NCBI RefSeq assembly: GCF_004116625.1 | Contig: NZ_NXIE01000003.1 | Coordinates: forward strand, 62,001 to 126,000 | Reading direction: 5' to 3' | Source: Halarcobacter mediterraneus | GTDB taxonomy: Bacteria; Campylobacterota; Campylobacteria; Campylobacterales; Arcobacteraceae | Length of the DNA stretch: 64,000 nt | Shown: piece by piece, positions 18,639 through 28,334 of the stretch | How positions within the stretch are numbered: position 1 is the stretch's first letter | Layout: every line of letters begins with the position of its first letter | Position numbers and translations under genes: made by a program | The notes under the pieces: model-generated | The model's database searches: none | What the model was told of the DNA's origin: nothing | Seen by the model: only the letters and a program-made list of their open reading frames with translations

Positions 18639-19425
18639 TATTTTCCTTTATTTCAATTTTCTCACATTTCACTTTTGGCCCTAAAACTATATTGACCATA
18701 CTTGTATTTAACTTGCCAGTATAATATATATTTACTTTAAAATCTGTACTTCTAATCAAATCCAATTTTCTAGATAATTCTTCAAGTCTTTTGGCTATTG
18801 CTTCACCAGTATGAATAATATTTACCTTATCCAAAATTTTTCTAATATTATGTTCAATTATTGGATAATGTGTACAACCTAATACAATAGTATCTATACT
18901 TTTATCTTTCATAGGTAACAACCAGCCTTCTAACATTTTTATAGTTTGAACATCATCTATTAAGCCTAACTCTATTTGTTCAACCAAGCCAGGGCAAGAC
19001 TGCGAATAAATATTACTACAGCTATTAATACAAAGAGAATTTAATAAATTTTTATATTTTTGTCCCTTTATTGTTGCGTTGGTAGCTAGGACACCTATAT
19101 TACCCGTTTTAGTTAAAGACAATGCCGGCTTTACACCAGGTTCTATTCCTATAATTATTAAATTTTTAAACTCTTCTCTTAAATAACTTATTGCAGCTGA
19201 TGTAGCAGTATTACAAGCTACAACTAAAGCATCTATGTTATGATTTTTTATTAAATACTTAGTAATATCTTTACTAAATTTTAATATCTCTTCTTCTGTT
19301 TTTTCTCCATAAGGAGCATTTTTTGTATCTGCTATATAGTTGATTTCTACATTTTTAAATTTATTAGCAATCTCTTTTACAACAGTCAGACCACCAAGTC
19401 CTGAATCAAAAATACCAATTCTCAA
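18631..19425 (-). CDS. murI: Glutamate racemase
   Basis: This protein of about 265 residues makes D-glutamate for peptidoglycan. The two catalytic cysteines are in VVACNTATSAA and VLGCTHYPI, and the N-terminus has IGIFDSGLGGLTV. I chose the TTG at 19425: AAAGG lies 6 bases upstream and the family protein normally begins just before RIGIFDSG. An ATG at 19458 would add 11 atypical residues and has no ribosome binding site. It overlaps dnaX by 8 bases, so the two are coupled. Confidence 0.93.
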   Translation of the reverse strand: MRIGIFDSGLGGLTVVKEIANKFKNVEINYIADTKNAPYGEKTEEEILKFSKDITKYLIKNHNIDALVVACNTATSAAISYLREEFKNLIIIGIEPGVKPALSLTKTGNIGVLATNATIKGQKYKNLLNSLCINSCSNIYSQSCPGLVEQIELGLIDDVQTIKMLEGWLLPMKDKSIDTIVLGCTHYPIIEHNIRKILDKVNIIHTGEAIAKRLEELSRKLDLIRSTDFKVNIYYTGKLNTSMVNIVLGPKVKCEKIEIKENNE

Positions 19426-19483
19426 ATTGAACCTTTTATAAAAAAGTGATTTTAGCATAAGTATTTATATAAGCATATTAGTT

Positions 19484-19489
19484 TATAAT
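19484..19489 (+). promoter_or_regulatory. -10 element placing transcription start at the ATG of the UDG-like gene
   Basis: TATAAT ends 5 bases before ATG 19495. Transcription would begin at or within one base of the start codon, so the mRNA is probably leaderless. No Shine-Dalgarno sequence is present. Confidence 0.5.
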
Positions 19490-19494
19490 ATTTT

Positions 19495-20160
19495 ATGTTT
19501 AAACATTTTCATCCTTATAAACCTTATTTAAATAAAGATACAAAAAAAATTATAGTTGGAACTTTACCTCCTCCAAGATTCTGTAATAAAGAGTTCAAAA
19601 AAGAAGATGTTAATTTTTGTTATGGTTCAAAAGACAATCTTTTATGGCAAGTTCTTGATAAAGTTTTTAATTTAGATTTATTATTTAATAATAGTAAAGA
19701 TGCTGTAGTTCAAAGAAAAAACTTTTTAGATAATAATCAAATTGGTATTTGTGATATAGTTGATTCATGTGAAAGGTCAAAAATTGATGCAAGTGATTTA
19801 GGTATGGAAAATATTGTTTTGAGGGATATGCTTTATTATCTAAAAGAATATAAAAATATTGATACTTTAATATTTACAGGAGGAAACTCAAAAAATGGTC
19901 CAGAATTTTTTTTAAGAAAGATATTAAAAAAACAAGATATTAAATTTGAACTTATAGATAATGAAATTCCTAAACTACATAAATTTTATTTTGAAAATAG
20001 AGAATTCAAAACTATTTCATTAACTTCTCCATCAAATGCTGCAAATAGATATATAGGTTCAAATAAGTTATATAAAGAAAGAAAAGAAGAGAATAAAAAA
20101 TACACAACTTTTGATTTTAGAATGGAACAATACTCAAAAGTGTTTAAAGAAAATATATAA
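19495..20160 (+). CDS. Uracil-DNA glycosylase superfamily-like protein
   Basis: This 221-residue protein lacks signal or membrane segments. Its layout resembles Mug/UDG-superfamily proteins: IIVGTLPPPRF at about 19-29, then FCYGSKDNLLWQVL (about 41-54), GICDIVDSCERS (about 84-95), a LIFTGGNSKNG strand, and a late TSPSNAANR motif in the place of the family's second active-site motif. The canonical GxDPY and HPSP motifs are not present as such, so glycosylase activity is unproven; a divergent base-excision or nucleotide-binding role is possible. It is divergent from murI and probably translated from a leaderless mRNA. Confidence 0.55.
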   Translation: MFKHFHPYKPYLNKDTKKIIVGTLPPPRFCNKEFKKEDVNFCYGSKDNLLWQVLDKVFNLDLLFNNSKDAVVQRKNFLDNNQIGICDIVDSCERSKIDASDLGMENIVLRDMLYYLKEYKNIDTLIFTGGNSKNGPEFFLRKILKKQDIKFELIDNEIPKLHKFYFENREFKTISLTSPSNAANRYIGSNKLYKERKEENKKYTTFDFRMEQYSKVFKENI

Positions 20161-20184
20161 AAAGGAGGAAACTCCTTTTTATAT
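20155..20184. terminator. Bidirectional terminator between UDG-like gene and metQ
   Basis: A 13-base stem, ATATAAAAAGGAG with CTCCTTTTTATAT around a GAAA loop, has A-rich and T-rich flanks and would serve both convergent genes. Confidence 0.85.
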
Positions 20185-21003
20185 TTAGAAAGCTTCTACA
20201 ATAGAACCTTTATATTTTTTAGCAATAAAATCTTTAATCTCTTTAGAGTTTAATACTTCATTTAAAGCTTTAACATAATCTTTATTTTCATTTCCTTCTT
20301 TTACTACTAAAATATTAGCATATGGAGAGTCTTTTGATTCAATAATTAAAGCATCTTTTAAAGGATTTAATTCCGCAGCTAAAGCATAATTTGTATTAAT
20401 AATTGCTCCATCAACTTCATCTAAAACTCTTGGTAATTGAGGGGCATCTAATTCCTTAATTTTAAGATTCTTTGGATTTTCTATGATATCAAGTGCTGTT
20501 TTAAATTGTGCATCTTTAAACTTAAGTAAGCCTTGTTTAACTAAGATATTTAAAGCTCTTGTTTCATTTGTTGGATCATTAGGAACAGCAATTGTTGCAC
20601 CATCTTCTAACTCATCTAAAGATTTAATTTTTTTAGAATATAAACCCATTGGTTCTAAGTGAACATTTACAGTTTTAACTAATTTTGTATTTTTAGAATT
20701 GTTAAACTCATTTAAATATGGAGTATGTTGAAAAAAGTTTGCATCTAGTTCACCTTCATCAACTGCAATATTTGGAGTAACATAATCAGTAAATTCAACT
20801 ATCTCTAAATCATAACCTTTTTCTTTTAAAAGGGGTTTTACAACCTCTAAAATCTCAACATGAGGAACTGGAGTAGCTCCAACTTTAATTACTGTTTTCT
20901 TAGGTTCTGTTTTAACCTCTTCTTTTTTCTCTTCTTTTGTGCACGCAGTTAAACCTAATGCAAGAGCAACAGCAAACGTAACTTTTAAAATATTTTTAAA
21001 CAT
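20185..21003 (-). CDS. metQ: Methionine-type ABC transporter substrate-binding lipoprotein
   Basis: This 272-residue NLPA-family lipoprotein has a lipobox LGLTAC with Cys21 as the lipidated residue, followed by a charged Lys/Glu linker. The mature part begins KVGATPVPHVEIL, the family hallmark. It binds methionine or related ligands in the periplasm and delivers them to MetI/MetN, which lie directly upstream in the same operon. Ligand specificity is inferred from family. Confidence 0.93.
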   Translation of the reverse strand: MFKNILKVTFAVALALGLTACTKEEKKEEVKTEPKKTVIKVGATPVPHVEILEVVKPLLKEKGYDLEIVEFTDYVTPNIAVDEGELDANFFQHTPYLNEFNNSKNTKLVKTVNVHLEPMGLYSKKIKSLDELEDGATIAVPNDPTNETRALNILVKQGLLKFKDAQFKTALDIIENPKNLKIKELDAPQLPRVLDEVDGAIINTNYALAAELNPLKDALIIESKDSPYANILVVKEGNENKDYVKALNEVLNSKEIKDFIAKKYKGSIVEAF

Positions 21004-21012
21004 TTTTTTCCT

Positions 21013-21651
21013 TTATTTTTTAGTAATTTTATATAAATAATCTCCTGCACTTTGACAAATTTGTACAAGTGCAATAAGAATAATAACCGTATAAATCATA
21101 GTATCCGTTTGAAATCTGTAATATCCATATTTAATAGCTACATCTCCTAAACCTCCACCACCAACAGCACCAGCCATAGCAGAAAAACCAATAACAGTTA
21201 TTAAAGTTAATGTAATTGCTGAAATTATACTTGGCATAGCTTCAATTAACATTACTTTAAAAATAATTTGCCAATCACTTGCACCAAAAGATTTTGCTGC
21301 TTCTATGACACCTCTATCTACTTCTTTAAAAGCACTTTCAATAAGCCTTGCAATAAAAGGAGCTGCCCCTATTGTAAGGGGAATAATTGCAGCTGTTGTA
21401 CCAATACTTTTTCCTATTAAAAATTTTGTAAGTGGAAATAAAACAATCATTAAAATAATAAAAGGAAAAGATCTTAAAGTATTTATAACAACATCTAAAA
21501 CTGTATAAAGTTTTAAATTTTGTCTTAATCCACCTTTTGAACTCAAAATTAAAATAATAGCTAAAAAGAATCCAATGATAACAGCAAAAAAAGTGGCAAC
21601 AAAAGACATATATATAGTTTCACCCAAAGCTGGAAATAAAATATCAAACAT
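21013..21651 (-). CDS. metI: Methionine ABC transporter permease
   Basis: This 212-residue inner-membrane permease has about five membrane segments and the family coupling region EAAKSFGASDWQIIFKVMLI near residues 135-155. The start is ATG 21651, which has GGGAGG 7 bases upstream and overlaps the metN stop codon by one base (TAATG). An ATG at 21666 would lie inside metN and has no such site. Confidence 0.93.
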   Translation of the reverse strand: MFDILFPALGETIYMSFVATFFAVIIGFFLAIILILSSKGGLRQNLKLYTVLDVVINTLRSFPFIILMIVLFPLTKFLIGKSIGTTAAIIPLTIGAAPFIARLIESAFKEVDRGVIEAAKSFGASDWQIIFKVMLIEAMPSIISAITLTLITVIGFSAMAGAVGGGGLGDVAIKYGYYRFQTDTMIYTVIILIALVQICQSAGDYLYKITKK

Positions 21652-22607
21652 TATAATACCTCCCATACAATATCATGTTCTTTAATATATTCAAGAACTT
21701 TTTGTTTCTCTTCTTCTTTTATATTTATCACCATATTTCCAACAATATGGGTATTTATTTCTTCAAGTTTTCCCCATACAATATTAAAATCCATATTTAA
21801 TTCTCTTGCCATTTTAGTAATAAATGCTTGATAAACATTATCTTTAGGAAAATATAGTTTTATATTTATACCTTTATTAGGTACTACTTCATTTTCCCCT
21901 AAAAAATGTTTCATTTTTTCATCAGGCTTTAAAAATAGTTCTTCTGTTACATCCAAACCAATAATATTCCCATGCTCTAATAATAAAGCTTTTTGAGCAA
22001 TTTGCTTAACTACTTCCATTTCATGAGTTACTAATACAATTGTAATATTTAGTTTTTTATTAATCTCTTTTAAAAGATTTAAAATAGATGTAGTTGTATT
22101 TGGATCAAGTGCAGAAGTAGCTTCATCAGAAAGTAAAATATCAGGGTCAAGGGTTAAAGCCCTTGCAATTGCAACTCTTTGTTTTTGTCCACCACTTAAT
22201 TGACTTGGATAAACATCAATTTTTTCTTCTAAACCAACAAGGTTGACCAACTCTTTTACTTTTTTATTGATCTCTTTTTTTTCATATCCCCAAAGCTCCA
22301 TAGGAAGTGCTATGTTTTCATATACAGTTTTTCTTTGAATTAATGAGAAGTGTTGAAAAATCATTCCAATATCTTTTCTAAACTCTCTTAATTGTTCTTT
22401 GCTCAAATTTTTTATTTCTTTATTATGTACTTTTAAAGAACCTTCACTATAAACTTCAAGTCCATTAATACATCTTAAAAGTGTAGATTTCCCTGCTCCA
22501 CTATGTCCTACAATTGCAAAAATCTCACCTGAATCAATTTCTATTGAAATATTATTTAAGACTTTAGTATCACCATAATATTTATTCAAATTTTTAATAT
22601 TAATCAT
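21651..22607 (-). CDS. metN: Methionine ABC transporter ATP-binding protein
   Basis: This 318-residue ABC ATPase has Walker [10 protein letters not shown] near residue 34, signature LSGGQKQR near 137 and Walker [15 protein letters not shown]-terminal NIL domain (about 240-318) fits MetN, where bound methionine inhibits transport. It is the first gene of metN-metI-metQ. The 80 bases upstream are A/T-rich without a clear riboswitch. Confidence 0.95.
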   Translation of the reverse strand: MINIKNLNKYYGDTKVLNNISIEIDSGEIFAIVGHSGAGKSTLLRCINGLEVYSEGSLKVHNKEIKNLSKEQLREFRKDIGMIFQHFSLIQRKTVYENIALPMELWGYEKKEINKKVKELVNLVGLEEKIDVYPSQLSGGQKQRVAIARALTLDPDILLSDEATSALDPNTTTSILNLLKEINKKLNITIVLVTHEMEVVKQIAQKALLLEHGNIIGLDVTEELFLKPDEKMKHFLGENEVVPNKGINIKLYFPKDNVYQAFITKMARELNMDFNIVWGKLEEINTHIVGNMVINIKEEEKQKVLEYIKEHDIVWEVL

Positions 22608-22687
22608 AAAATACCCTTATTAATAGCGAATATTATTCAAACTTTTATAAATTTAATGTTAAACAATTATGCAATTTATATCTTTTA

Positions 22688-24625
22688 TTAATCACTAAAA
22701 CTATCTCTTATTTCTAAAAACTCATCTAAGTTTTCAAAAAATATTTTTATTAATTTAGGATCAAAGTACTTTGAAGATTCTTCTTTTAAAAATTTAAATA
22801 TTCTTTCATCTTCCCAAGCCTCTTTATAACATCTACTACTACCTAATGCATCAAAAACATCTGCAATTGCAGTTATTCTTCCATAGATATTAATATCACT
22901 TCCTTTTAAACCCCTTGGGTAACCTGTACCATCCCATCTTTCATGATGTTCATAAGCAATTGTTGCAGCTGTCTTTAAAAGAGGTCTATTAGAGTTTTTA
23001 AGCATCTCATATCCTAGTTGAGCATGAGTTTGCATTATTTTTCTTTCTTCTTCAGTTAAAATATCTGGTTTATTTAAAATACTATCTGGTATAGCTACTT
23101 TTCCTATATCATGCATAGGACTTGCTTGTTTTAACATTTCTGATTCTTGTTCATTTAATCCATATTTTAAAGCTAATAACTTTGAATACTCAGCAACTCT
23201 TTTTACATGGTTTCCTGTTTCTTCTGACCTTCTTTCTCCAATTGAACCCATAGTAAAGATTATCTCTTTTTGGATTTCTTCAATTTCTTTAGCATCTGTA
23301 ATATCTTGTCTTACTGCACTAAAACCTACAATTTCTTTATTTTTGTAAATTGGTTCAACTTCTGCTTCAACCCAGTAAAAACTTCCATCTTTTCTTAAGT
23401 TTTTAACTTCACCTCTCCAAATTTTTCCACTCTTTATAGTTTCCCACATCTGTTTAAAAACTATTTTTGGCATATCTGGATGTCTTACTATATTATGTGG
23501 TTTTCCAATTAATTCCTCCAAAGTATAGCCTGATATTTCACAGAAAGCTTTACTTGCATGGGTAATTATCCCTTTTGAATCTGTTTTTGAAAATATTACA
23601 TTTTTATCATAGATTTTTAATAAAGATTTCAATTTTTCTTTTTGTTTCTTTATTTTTGAAGTTTTTTTCTCAACATCTTTATTTAATTGCTTTGTATAGT
23701 TTCTATTTAAAATATATAAAAATAATAATATTAGAATAATTAGTAAAATGCTAACTTTAATAAAATACTCAACTTTAAAATTATATAAAATTGATTTATC
23801 TAGTTTTTCTTTATCAAGGAAGAATATAAAAAATCCCATTTCTCCACCATGCATATTTTTAATTTGATCAGTGATTACAATATATTCTTTTAATACTAGT
23901 GGTTTTTCTAAATACATAAGTTTTTTTATTCCAATTTTTTCTGCTTTTTCCATAAAAGATTTGGAAGCATTTAAATTAGCTACATAATTATTTTCTATAA
24001 AAAGTCCTGTAAAGGGTTTAATAAATCTTTTTGTATAGTTTTCATGTAACACCATTAAAGGTTCAATATTTTGTTCTTTTAATATTTTTGCAATAGAATT
24101 AAATTTAGATATCATTTCAATTATACCAAGGAATTTTCCTTTATGAAAAAGTGGAATCATAGTTTTAAAAGTCATATCAAACCTTCCTGTACTAATTCCT
24201 TTTATAGGCTTAGGACTTTTAATCATATCAGCAATATCAATTCTTGCACTTGCTGCGTGATCTCCTACTTTGTTGGTCCAACTTCGATAAAAACTATAAC
24301 CATTTTTATCAATTATTTGTACCCATAAGTTTTTATACTCGCCATACTCTTCTATTTCATCAATTAAATCTCTATAATCTAAACTACTATTATCATTTTT
24401 TAATAAAGCATCAATAATTTGTTTATCTTTACTAAGTAAATAAGTAAGACCAAAAGTTCTTCCAAACTTTTTTTTAACTTCATTTCTAAATAATTGTTTT
24501 ACTTCTTTACTTTTTTTTGTATAAATTTCTTCAGTTAGTTTTTTTATTTCTACTTCATAATAAAACTTGTGTATTAAAATAAATATAAATAAAGCACAAA
24601 GTAATATTAGTAAGGTTTTTCGCAT
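22688..24625 (-). CDS. Membrane sensor with PAS and HD-GYP c-di-GMP phosphodiesterase domains
   Basis: The protein has about 645 residues: a membrane segment at about 4-22, a large periplasmic sensor region to about 288 (Cache-like, LWVQIIDKNGYSFYRSWT), and a second membrane segment at about 290-310. A coiled linker leads to an Aer-type PAS at about 345-455 (VRHPDMPKIVFKQMWETI) and an HD-GYP domain. The metal-binding HD is in MHDIGKVAIPD and the GYP motif in HHERWDGTGYPRG, so it should cleave cyclic di-GMP. The start is ATG 24625, with AGG 7 bases upstream. It stands alone between metN and rho, and the external signal is unknown. Confidence 0.9.
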   Translation of the reverse strand: MRKTLLILLCALFIFILIHKFYYEVEIKKLTEEIYTKKSKEVKQLFRNEVKKKFGRTFGLTYLLSKDKQIIDALLKNDNSSLDYRDLIDEIEEYGEYKNLWVQIIDKNGYSFYRSWTNKVGDHAASARIDIADMIKSPKPIKGISTGRFDMTFKTMIPLFHKGKFLGIIEMISKFNSIAKILKEQNIEPLMVLHENYTKRFIKPFTGLFIENNYVANLNASKSFMEKAEKIGIKKLMYLEKPLVLKEYIVITDQIKNMHGGEMGFFIFFLDKEKLDKSILYNFKVEYFIKVSILLIILILLFLYILNRNYTKQLNKDVEKKTSKIKKQKEKLKSLLKIYDKNVIFSKTDSKGIITHASKAFCEISGYTLEELIGKPHNIVRHPDMPKIVFKQMWETIKSGKIWRGEVKNLRKDGSFYWVEAEVEPIYKNKEIVGFSAVRQDITDAKEIEEIQKEIIFTMGSIGERRSEETGNHVKRVAEYSKLLALKYGLNEQESEMLKQASPMHDIGKVAIPDSILNKPDILTEEERKIMQTHAQLGYEMLKNSNRPLLKTAATIAYEHHERWDGTGYPRGLKGSDINIYGRITAIADVFDALGSSRCYKEAWEDERIFKFLKEESSKYFDPKLIKIFFENLDEFLEIRDSFSD

Positions 24626-24702
24626 CAAATAGCCTAAGGTAAGATAATATTTAATAAGTGAATTTTAACATTCTATAGTTTAAAGCTGTATTGTTGTATA
24701 GG

Positions 24703-24730
24703 AATAAAAGAGAGAAACCTCTCTTTTATT
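24703..24730 (-). terminator. Intrinsic terminator overlapping the rho stop codon
   Basis: A perfect 12-base stem, AATAAAAGAGAG (24703-24714) and CTCTCTTTTATT (24719-24730), with a 4-base loop contains the rho stop codon (24726-24728) in one arm. Confidence 0.75.
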
Positions 24731-26069
24731 CATTCATAGAGGCAAAAAACTCTTCATTATCTTTCGTTTTTTGCATTTTTGAGTATAAGAATTTTAAAGC
24801 TTCTACTTCATCCATTGAAGCAATAGCATTTCTTAAGATCCAAGTTTTTTGTAAAATATCAGGAGTCAATAATAACTCTTCTTTTCTTGTTCCAGATCTA
24901 ATAATATCTAAAGCAGGATAAACTCTTTTATTTGCAGCATCTCTACTTAATACAACCTCAGAGTTACCAGTTCCTTTAAACTCTTCGAAAATAACTTCAT
25001 CCATTTTTGAACCAGTTTCAATTAAAGCTGTAGAAATAATAGTTAAAGAACCACCCTCTTCTATATTACGTGCAGCTCCAAAAAATCTTTTTGGTTTATG
25101 TAAAGCATTTGCATCTACTCCACCAGAAAGTACTTTTCCAGAACTTGGTGTTACTGTATTATATGCACGAGCTAATCTTGTAATAGAATCAAGTAAAATA
25201 ACGACATCTTTCTTCATTTCTACAAGTCTCTTTGCTTTTTCAATAACTATTTCTGCAACTCTGACATGATTGTGTGCAGGCAAATCAAAAGTAGAAGAAT
25301 AAACTTCACCCTTTACTGACCTTTGCATATCTGTTACTTCTTCTGGTCTTTCATCAATTAATAAAACCATAAGATGTGTATCAGGATGATTTCTTGATAT
25401 TCCATGTGCTAGTTCTTTTAGAAGTTCTGTTTTACCTGTTTTTGGTGGAGCAACAATAAGCCCTCTTTGACCTTTCCCCATAGGAGAAAATAAATCTATC
25501 ATTCTTCCTGTCATTCTTGTCTGATCATATTCAAAAGAGAATCTATCTGTTGAGAAAAGAGGAGTTAAGTTATCAAATAAAGGTCTATTCTTAGATTGAA
25601 TGATTGGTAAATAATTGATTGCTTCAATTTTAAGTAAAGCATTATATTTTTCACTTTCTTTATTAGGAGGTCTTACTTGTCCACTTACAATATCACCTGT
25701 TCTTAATGCAAATTTTCTAATTTGAGTTGCACTTACATAAGAGTCATTCGAAGTATCTGAGAAATTACCATCTAAAGCTCTTAAAAATCCAAAACCACCA
25801 TCTTTTATCTCTAATATTCCAGTGAATAATATAAAACCACCTTGGTCAATTTGAGACTTTAAAATATTGAACATTAAATCTTGTCGTTTAAGTTCTTGTG
25901 GATTTTCTACTTCTAAATCTTTTGCAATTTTTAAAAGTTCTTCTAAGGGTAACTCCCTTAACTGTTCTATTTTATACCCTTCTACAGGTATATGTGTTCT
26001 TGTCTTTTTCCCATTACCATTTGAATTTTTGGCATTTTTGGGCTTAGATTGAGTTTTTGACTCTTCCAT
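24726..26069 (-). CDS. rho: Transcription termination factor Rho
   Basis: This 447-residue hexameric RNA helicase has a Lys-rich N-terminus, an RNA-binding cold-shock-like domain (about 70-150, GFGFLR), the P-loop [12 protein letters not shown] near residue 208, the Walker B region [16 protein letters not shown], and the Q/R loop segment [14 protein letters not shown]. Length and motifs are normal for the family. It ends in an unusually neat intrinsic hairpin. Confidence 0.97.
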   Translation of the reverse strand: MEESKTQSKPKNAKNSNGNGKKTRTHIPVEGYKIEQLRELPLEELLKIAKDLEVENPQELKRQDLMFNILKSQIDQGGFILFTGILEIKDGGFGFLRALDGNFSDTSNDSYVSATQIRKFALRTGDIVSGQVRPPNKESEKYNALLKIEAINYLPIIQSKNRPLFDNLTPLFSTDRFSFEYDQTRMTGRMIDLFSPMGKGQRGLIVAPPKTGKTELLKELAHGISRNHPDTHLMVLLIDERPEEVTDMQRSVKGEVYSSTFDLPAHNHVRVAEIVIEKAKRLVEMKKDVVILLDSITRLARAYNTVTPSSGKVLSGGVDANALHKPKRFFGAARNIEEGGSLTIISTALIETGSKMDEVIFEEFKGTGNSEVVLSRDAANKRVYPALDIIRSGTRKEELLLTPDILQKTWILRNAIASMDEVEALKFLYSKMQKTKDNEEFFASMNE

Positions 26070-26192
26070 GAATATATTTTGCCTTTTTCAGAATTACATA
26101 TTTAAGTAATGTAGTTTTTGTAGTTATTTTGTATTTTAGGTTTTGTAATTTTAGTGTTTATTTAAAAAAAAGTCAATTAAATAGTATAAATC

Positions 26193-26227
26193 AAAGCTTA
26201 AGGTGAAGATTCACCTTAATTAGCTTT
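26193..26227 (-). terminator. Terminator after the peroxiredoxin gene
   Basis: TTAAGGTGAA (26198-26207) pairs with TTCACCTTAA (26210-26219), extended by AAAGC/GCTTT at the base. It follows the minus-strand gene directly. Confidence 0.65.
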
Positions 26228-26236
26228 AATAATTTA

Positions 26237-26833
26237 TTATAAATCACCTTCGTGTTTTGCAAGGTAAGAAGCAACACCTTCAGCAGTATCTTTCATACCT
26301 TCATCACCTTTATTCCATCCAGCAGGACAAACTTCACCATGTTCATTTGTAAACTGCATTGTATCTACCATTCTAATCATTTCATCAATATTTCTTCCAA
26401 GTGGTAAATCATTAATTACAGCATGTCTAACAGTTCCATCTTTATCAATTAAGAAAGATCCTCTTAATGCTACAGATTCACCAAATAATACATCATAATC
26501 TTTTGAAATTTGTTTAGAAAGATCTGCAACTAATGGAAATTTAACTCTTCCAATTCCACCATTTTCTACAGGTGTTTCTCTCCAAGCAAAGTGAGAATAT
26601 TGAGAATCAACAGAACAACCAATTACTTGAATTCCTCTATCTTCAAAATCTTTAATTCTATTAGAGAATGCAATAATTTCAGATGGACAAACGAAAGTAA
26701 AATCTAGTGGGTAGAAAAATAATACTGCACCTTTTTCACCAATATTATCATATAAATTAAAATCTTCAACAATTTGACCATCAGCAAGTACTGCTGTTGC
26801 TGTAAAATCTGGAGCTTTTTTTGTTACTAACAT
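26237..26833 (-). CDS. 2-Cys peroxiredoxin (AhpC/TSA family)
   Basis: This 198-residue thiol peroxidase reduces H2O2 and organic peroxides. The peroxidatic cysteine is Cys49 in DFTFVCPSE and the resolving cysteine Cys169 in GEVCPAGW, so it is a typical 2-Cys enzyme. AAAGGA precedes the ATG. A TATAAT at 26869-26874 on the minus strand is its likely -10. It is monocistronic between two terminated units. Confidence 0.95.
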   Translation of the reverse strand: MLVTKKAPDFTATAVLADGQIVEDFNLYDNIGEKGAVLFFYPLDFTFVCPSEIIAFSNRIKDFEDRGIQVIGCSVDSQYSHFAWRETPVENGGIGRVKFPLVADLSKQISKDYDVLFGESVALRGSFLIDKDGTVRHAVINDLPLGRNIDEMIRMVDTMQFTNEHGEVCPAGWNKGDEGMKDTAEGVASYLAKHEGDL

Positions 26834-27100
26834 GTAATTTCCTTTTATTAAAATAAATTTGTGATAACATTATAATACAAGTTTTTTAAAAATTTTACTA
26901 AATAAAATATAAATTTACAAATTTAAGAAAACTTTTACTTTAGGAAAATTTTTTTCCTTTGTAAATTATTTTTTTAATGATATCTATTATTGTTTTCATT
27001 TATAAAGCCCTTTATATCGTTATTTGAGAATTCTTATTATTTAAAGATAAATTTATATTTACTGTGCTAAAGTTTCTAAAATTTTACTAGGAGCTAACAA
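26834..27100. promoter_or_regulatory. Divergent promoter region between peroxiredoxin and ferredoxin
   Basis: These 267 bases hold no gene. TATAAT on the minus strand at 26869-26874 suits the peroxiredoxin. For the ferredoxin I see only a ribosome binding site (AGGAG) and A/T-rich tracts with no clear -10/-35 pair. An imperfect hairpin, AGGAAAATTT...TTTCCT, lies near 26942-26960. Confidence 0.4.
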
Positions 27101-27376
27101 ATGGCAGTTAAAATTACAGATATTTGCATAAATTGTGATGCATGTTTAGATGAATGTCCAACAGAATCAATTGTTGATAATGATGAAAACCCAACAGGTG
27201 AAGATATTTATTATGTAAACCCTGAAACATGTACTGAATGTATTGGTGATAATGATGAACCAGCATGTGCAGAAGCATGTCCTACAGAAGGTTGTATAGT
27301 GTGGGATGCAAGAGAAGGAGCATCACATCCAACAAGAGATGGAATGATTGCTGGTGAACCTTGCGTTGAAGACTAA
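27101..27376 (+). CDS. YfhL-type 2[4Fe-4S] ferredoxin
   Basis: This 91-residue acidic protein has two cluster motifs: CINCDACLDECP near residues 9-20 and CTECIGDNDEPACAEACP near 46-64. The wider spacing of the second motif is the mark of the Allochromatium-type/YfhL ferredoxins. It carries electrons in the cytosol. The partner enzyme is not evident from neighbours. A strong terminator separates it from ndk. Confidence 0.92.
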   Translation: MAVKITDICINCDACLDECPTESIVDNDENPTGEDIYYVNPETCTECIGDNDEPACAEACPTEGCIVWDAREGASHPTRDGMIAGEPCVED

Positions 27377-27421
27377 AATATAGTCTAAAACAAGTATCAT
27401 TACTTACTTAAATATCTTAAC

Positions 27422-27458
27422 AAAAGGTAAGTAGTTTTTTACTACTTGCCTTTTTTTT
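27422..27458 (+). terminator. Terminator after the ferredoxin gene
   Basis: AAAAGGTAAGTAGT pairs with ACTACTTGCCTTTT (one G-T pair), followed by a run of T. It is a classical intrinsic terminator. Confidence 0.88.
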
Positions 27459-27466
27459 ATTTTTTA

Positions 27467-27474
27467 GGTATAAT
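27467..27474 (+). promoter_or_regulatory. Probable ndk promoter -10 element
   Basis: GGTATAAT follows the T-run of the previous terminator. The ndk ATG is 34 bases downstream. The T-rich upstream stretch without a -35 box is typical of Campylobacterota promoters. Confidence 0.6.
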
Positions 27475-27507
27475 CCGCGGCTTAAAAAATAAATGAGGAA
27501 AATACCT

Positions 27508-27921
27508 ATGGAACAAACATTATCAATAATTAAACCTGATGCAGTAGCTAAGAACGTAGTTGGTAAAATCTTAGATAGATTTGAATCAAATGGACTTAGA
27601 ATTGCTGCAACAAAAAAAGTACAGCTTTCAAAAGCAGATGCAGAAGCTTTTTATGCAGTACATGCAGAAAGACCATTCTTTGGAGAATTAGTTGAATTTA
27701 TGATTTCTGGACCAGTTGTAGTTTCAGTTTTAGAAGGTGAAAATGCAATGGCTAAAAACAGAGATTTAATGGGTGCTACAAACCCTAAAGAAGCAGAAGC
27801 TGGAACTATTAGAGCAGACTTTGCAGAATCAATTGATGCAAATGCAGTACACGGTTCAGATTCTTTAGAAAATGCAGCTATTGAAATTAAATTTTTCTTC
27901 TCAGATAGAGAAATTTGCTAA
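27508..27921 (+). CDS. ndk: Nucleoside diphosphate kinase
   Basis: This 137-residue enzyme balances NTP pools using a phosphohistidine. N-terminal [13 protein letters not shown] and the catalytic-His region NAVHGSDS fit the family. I start it at ATG 27508, which has GAGGAA upstream. The ATG at 27493 would overlap that site and add five atypical residues. It heads the ndk-yceD-rpmF-plsX-fabH run. Confidence 0.96.
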   Translation: MEQTLSIIKPDAVAKNVVGKILDRFESNGLRIAATKKVQLSKADAEAFYAVHAERPFFGELVEFMISGPVVVSVLEGENAMAKNRDLMGATNPKEAEAGTIRADFAESIDANAVHGSDSLENAAIEIKFFFSDREIC

Positions 27922-27938
27922 GAACTTAAAATTTTCTA

Positions 27939-28319
27939 ATGAAAATTGAATTTAAAAAAGTACCACAGACCCCTAAAACTTTTAGTGCTGAATACGATTC
28001 AGTAAAAATTGAAGGTACTTTTTGTAAAATATCGCAATCTTTAGTCAAAATAGACAGCATTTTAAGAGGAGAAGCCTCAATTCAATGTTCAAGATGCGGT
28101 GAAGATGATACTATTACTTTAGAGGATGAATTCAATTTCTTGATAAGTGATGGTATTTTCAAGAATGAATCCTCTGAATCAGAAGATTTGATTATAGAAG
28201 TTGATAATCATATAATAGACTTTGATAAAATTATTCAAAGTGAGATATCATCTATACGTAGTGACTATCACATTTGTAAAAATTGTATAAATGTAGATTT
28301 CGTTGAAAAAGAATATTAA
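27939..28319 (+). CDS. YceD/DUF177 family protein
   Basis: This 126-residue protein has a CSRCGE cysteine pair in the middle and a second pair in CKNC near the C-terminus, suggesting zinc binding. The family almost always precedes rpmF, as here (15 bases). It is linked to 23S rRNA/ribosome large-subunit maturation, but its exact role is not established. The ribosome binding site is weak. Confidence 0.85.
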   Translation: MKIEFKKVPQTPKTFSAEYDSVKIEGTFCKISQSLVKIDSILRGEASIQCSRCGEDDTITLEDEFNFLISDGIFKNESSESEDLIIEVDNHIIDFDKIIQSEISSIRSDYHICKNCINVDFVEKEY

Positions 28320-28334
28320 AATAAGGAGAATATT

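Noticed and set aside
6868-21070. TTGTACAA copies inside acnD, the isochorismatase gene and metI
   Set aside because: These lie in coding sequence and show that the 8-base core alone is not rare. Only the paired or palindromic intergenic copies near prp genes were kept.
22608-22687. Possible S-box or other methionine riboswitch before metN
   Set aside because: The region is only 80 bases, A/T-rich and without the conserved GC-rich stems of SAM riboswitches.
26857-26875. Possible PerR box at the peroxiredoxin promoter (TTATAATGTTATC)
   Set aside because: Only one half matches the TTATAAT-N-ATTATAA consensus; such half-sites are common in AT-rich DNA.
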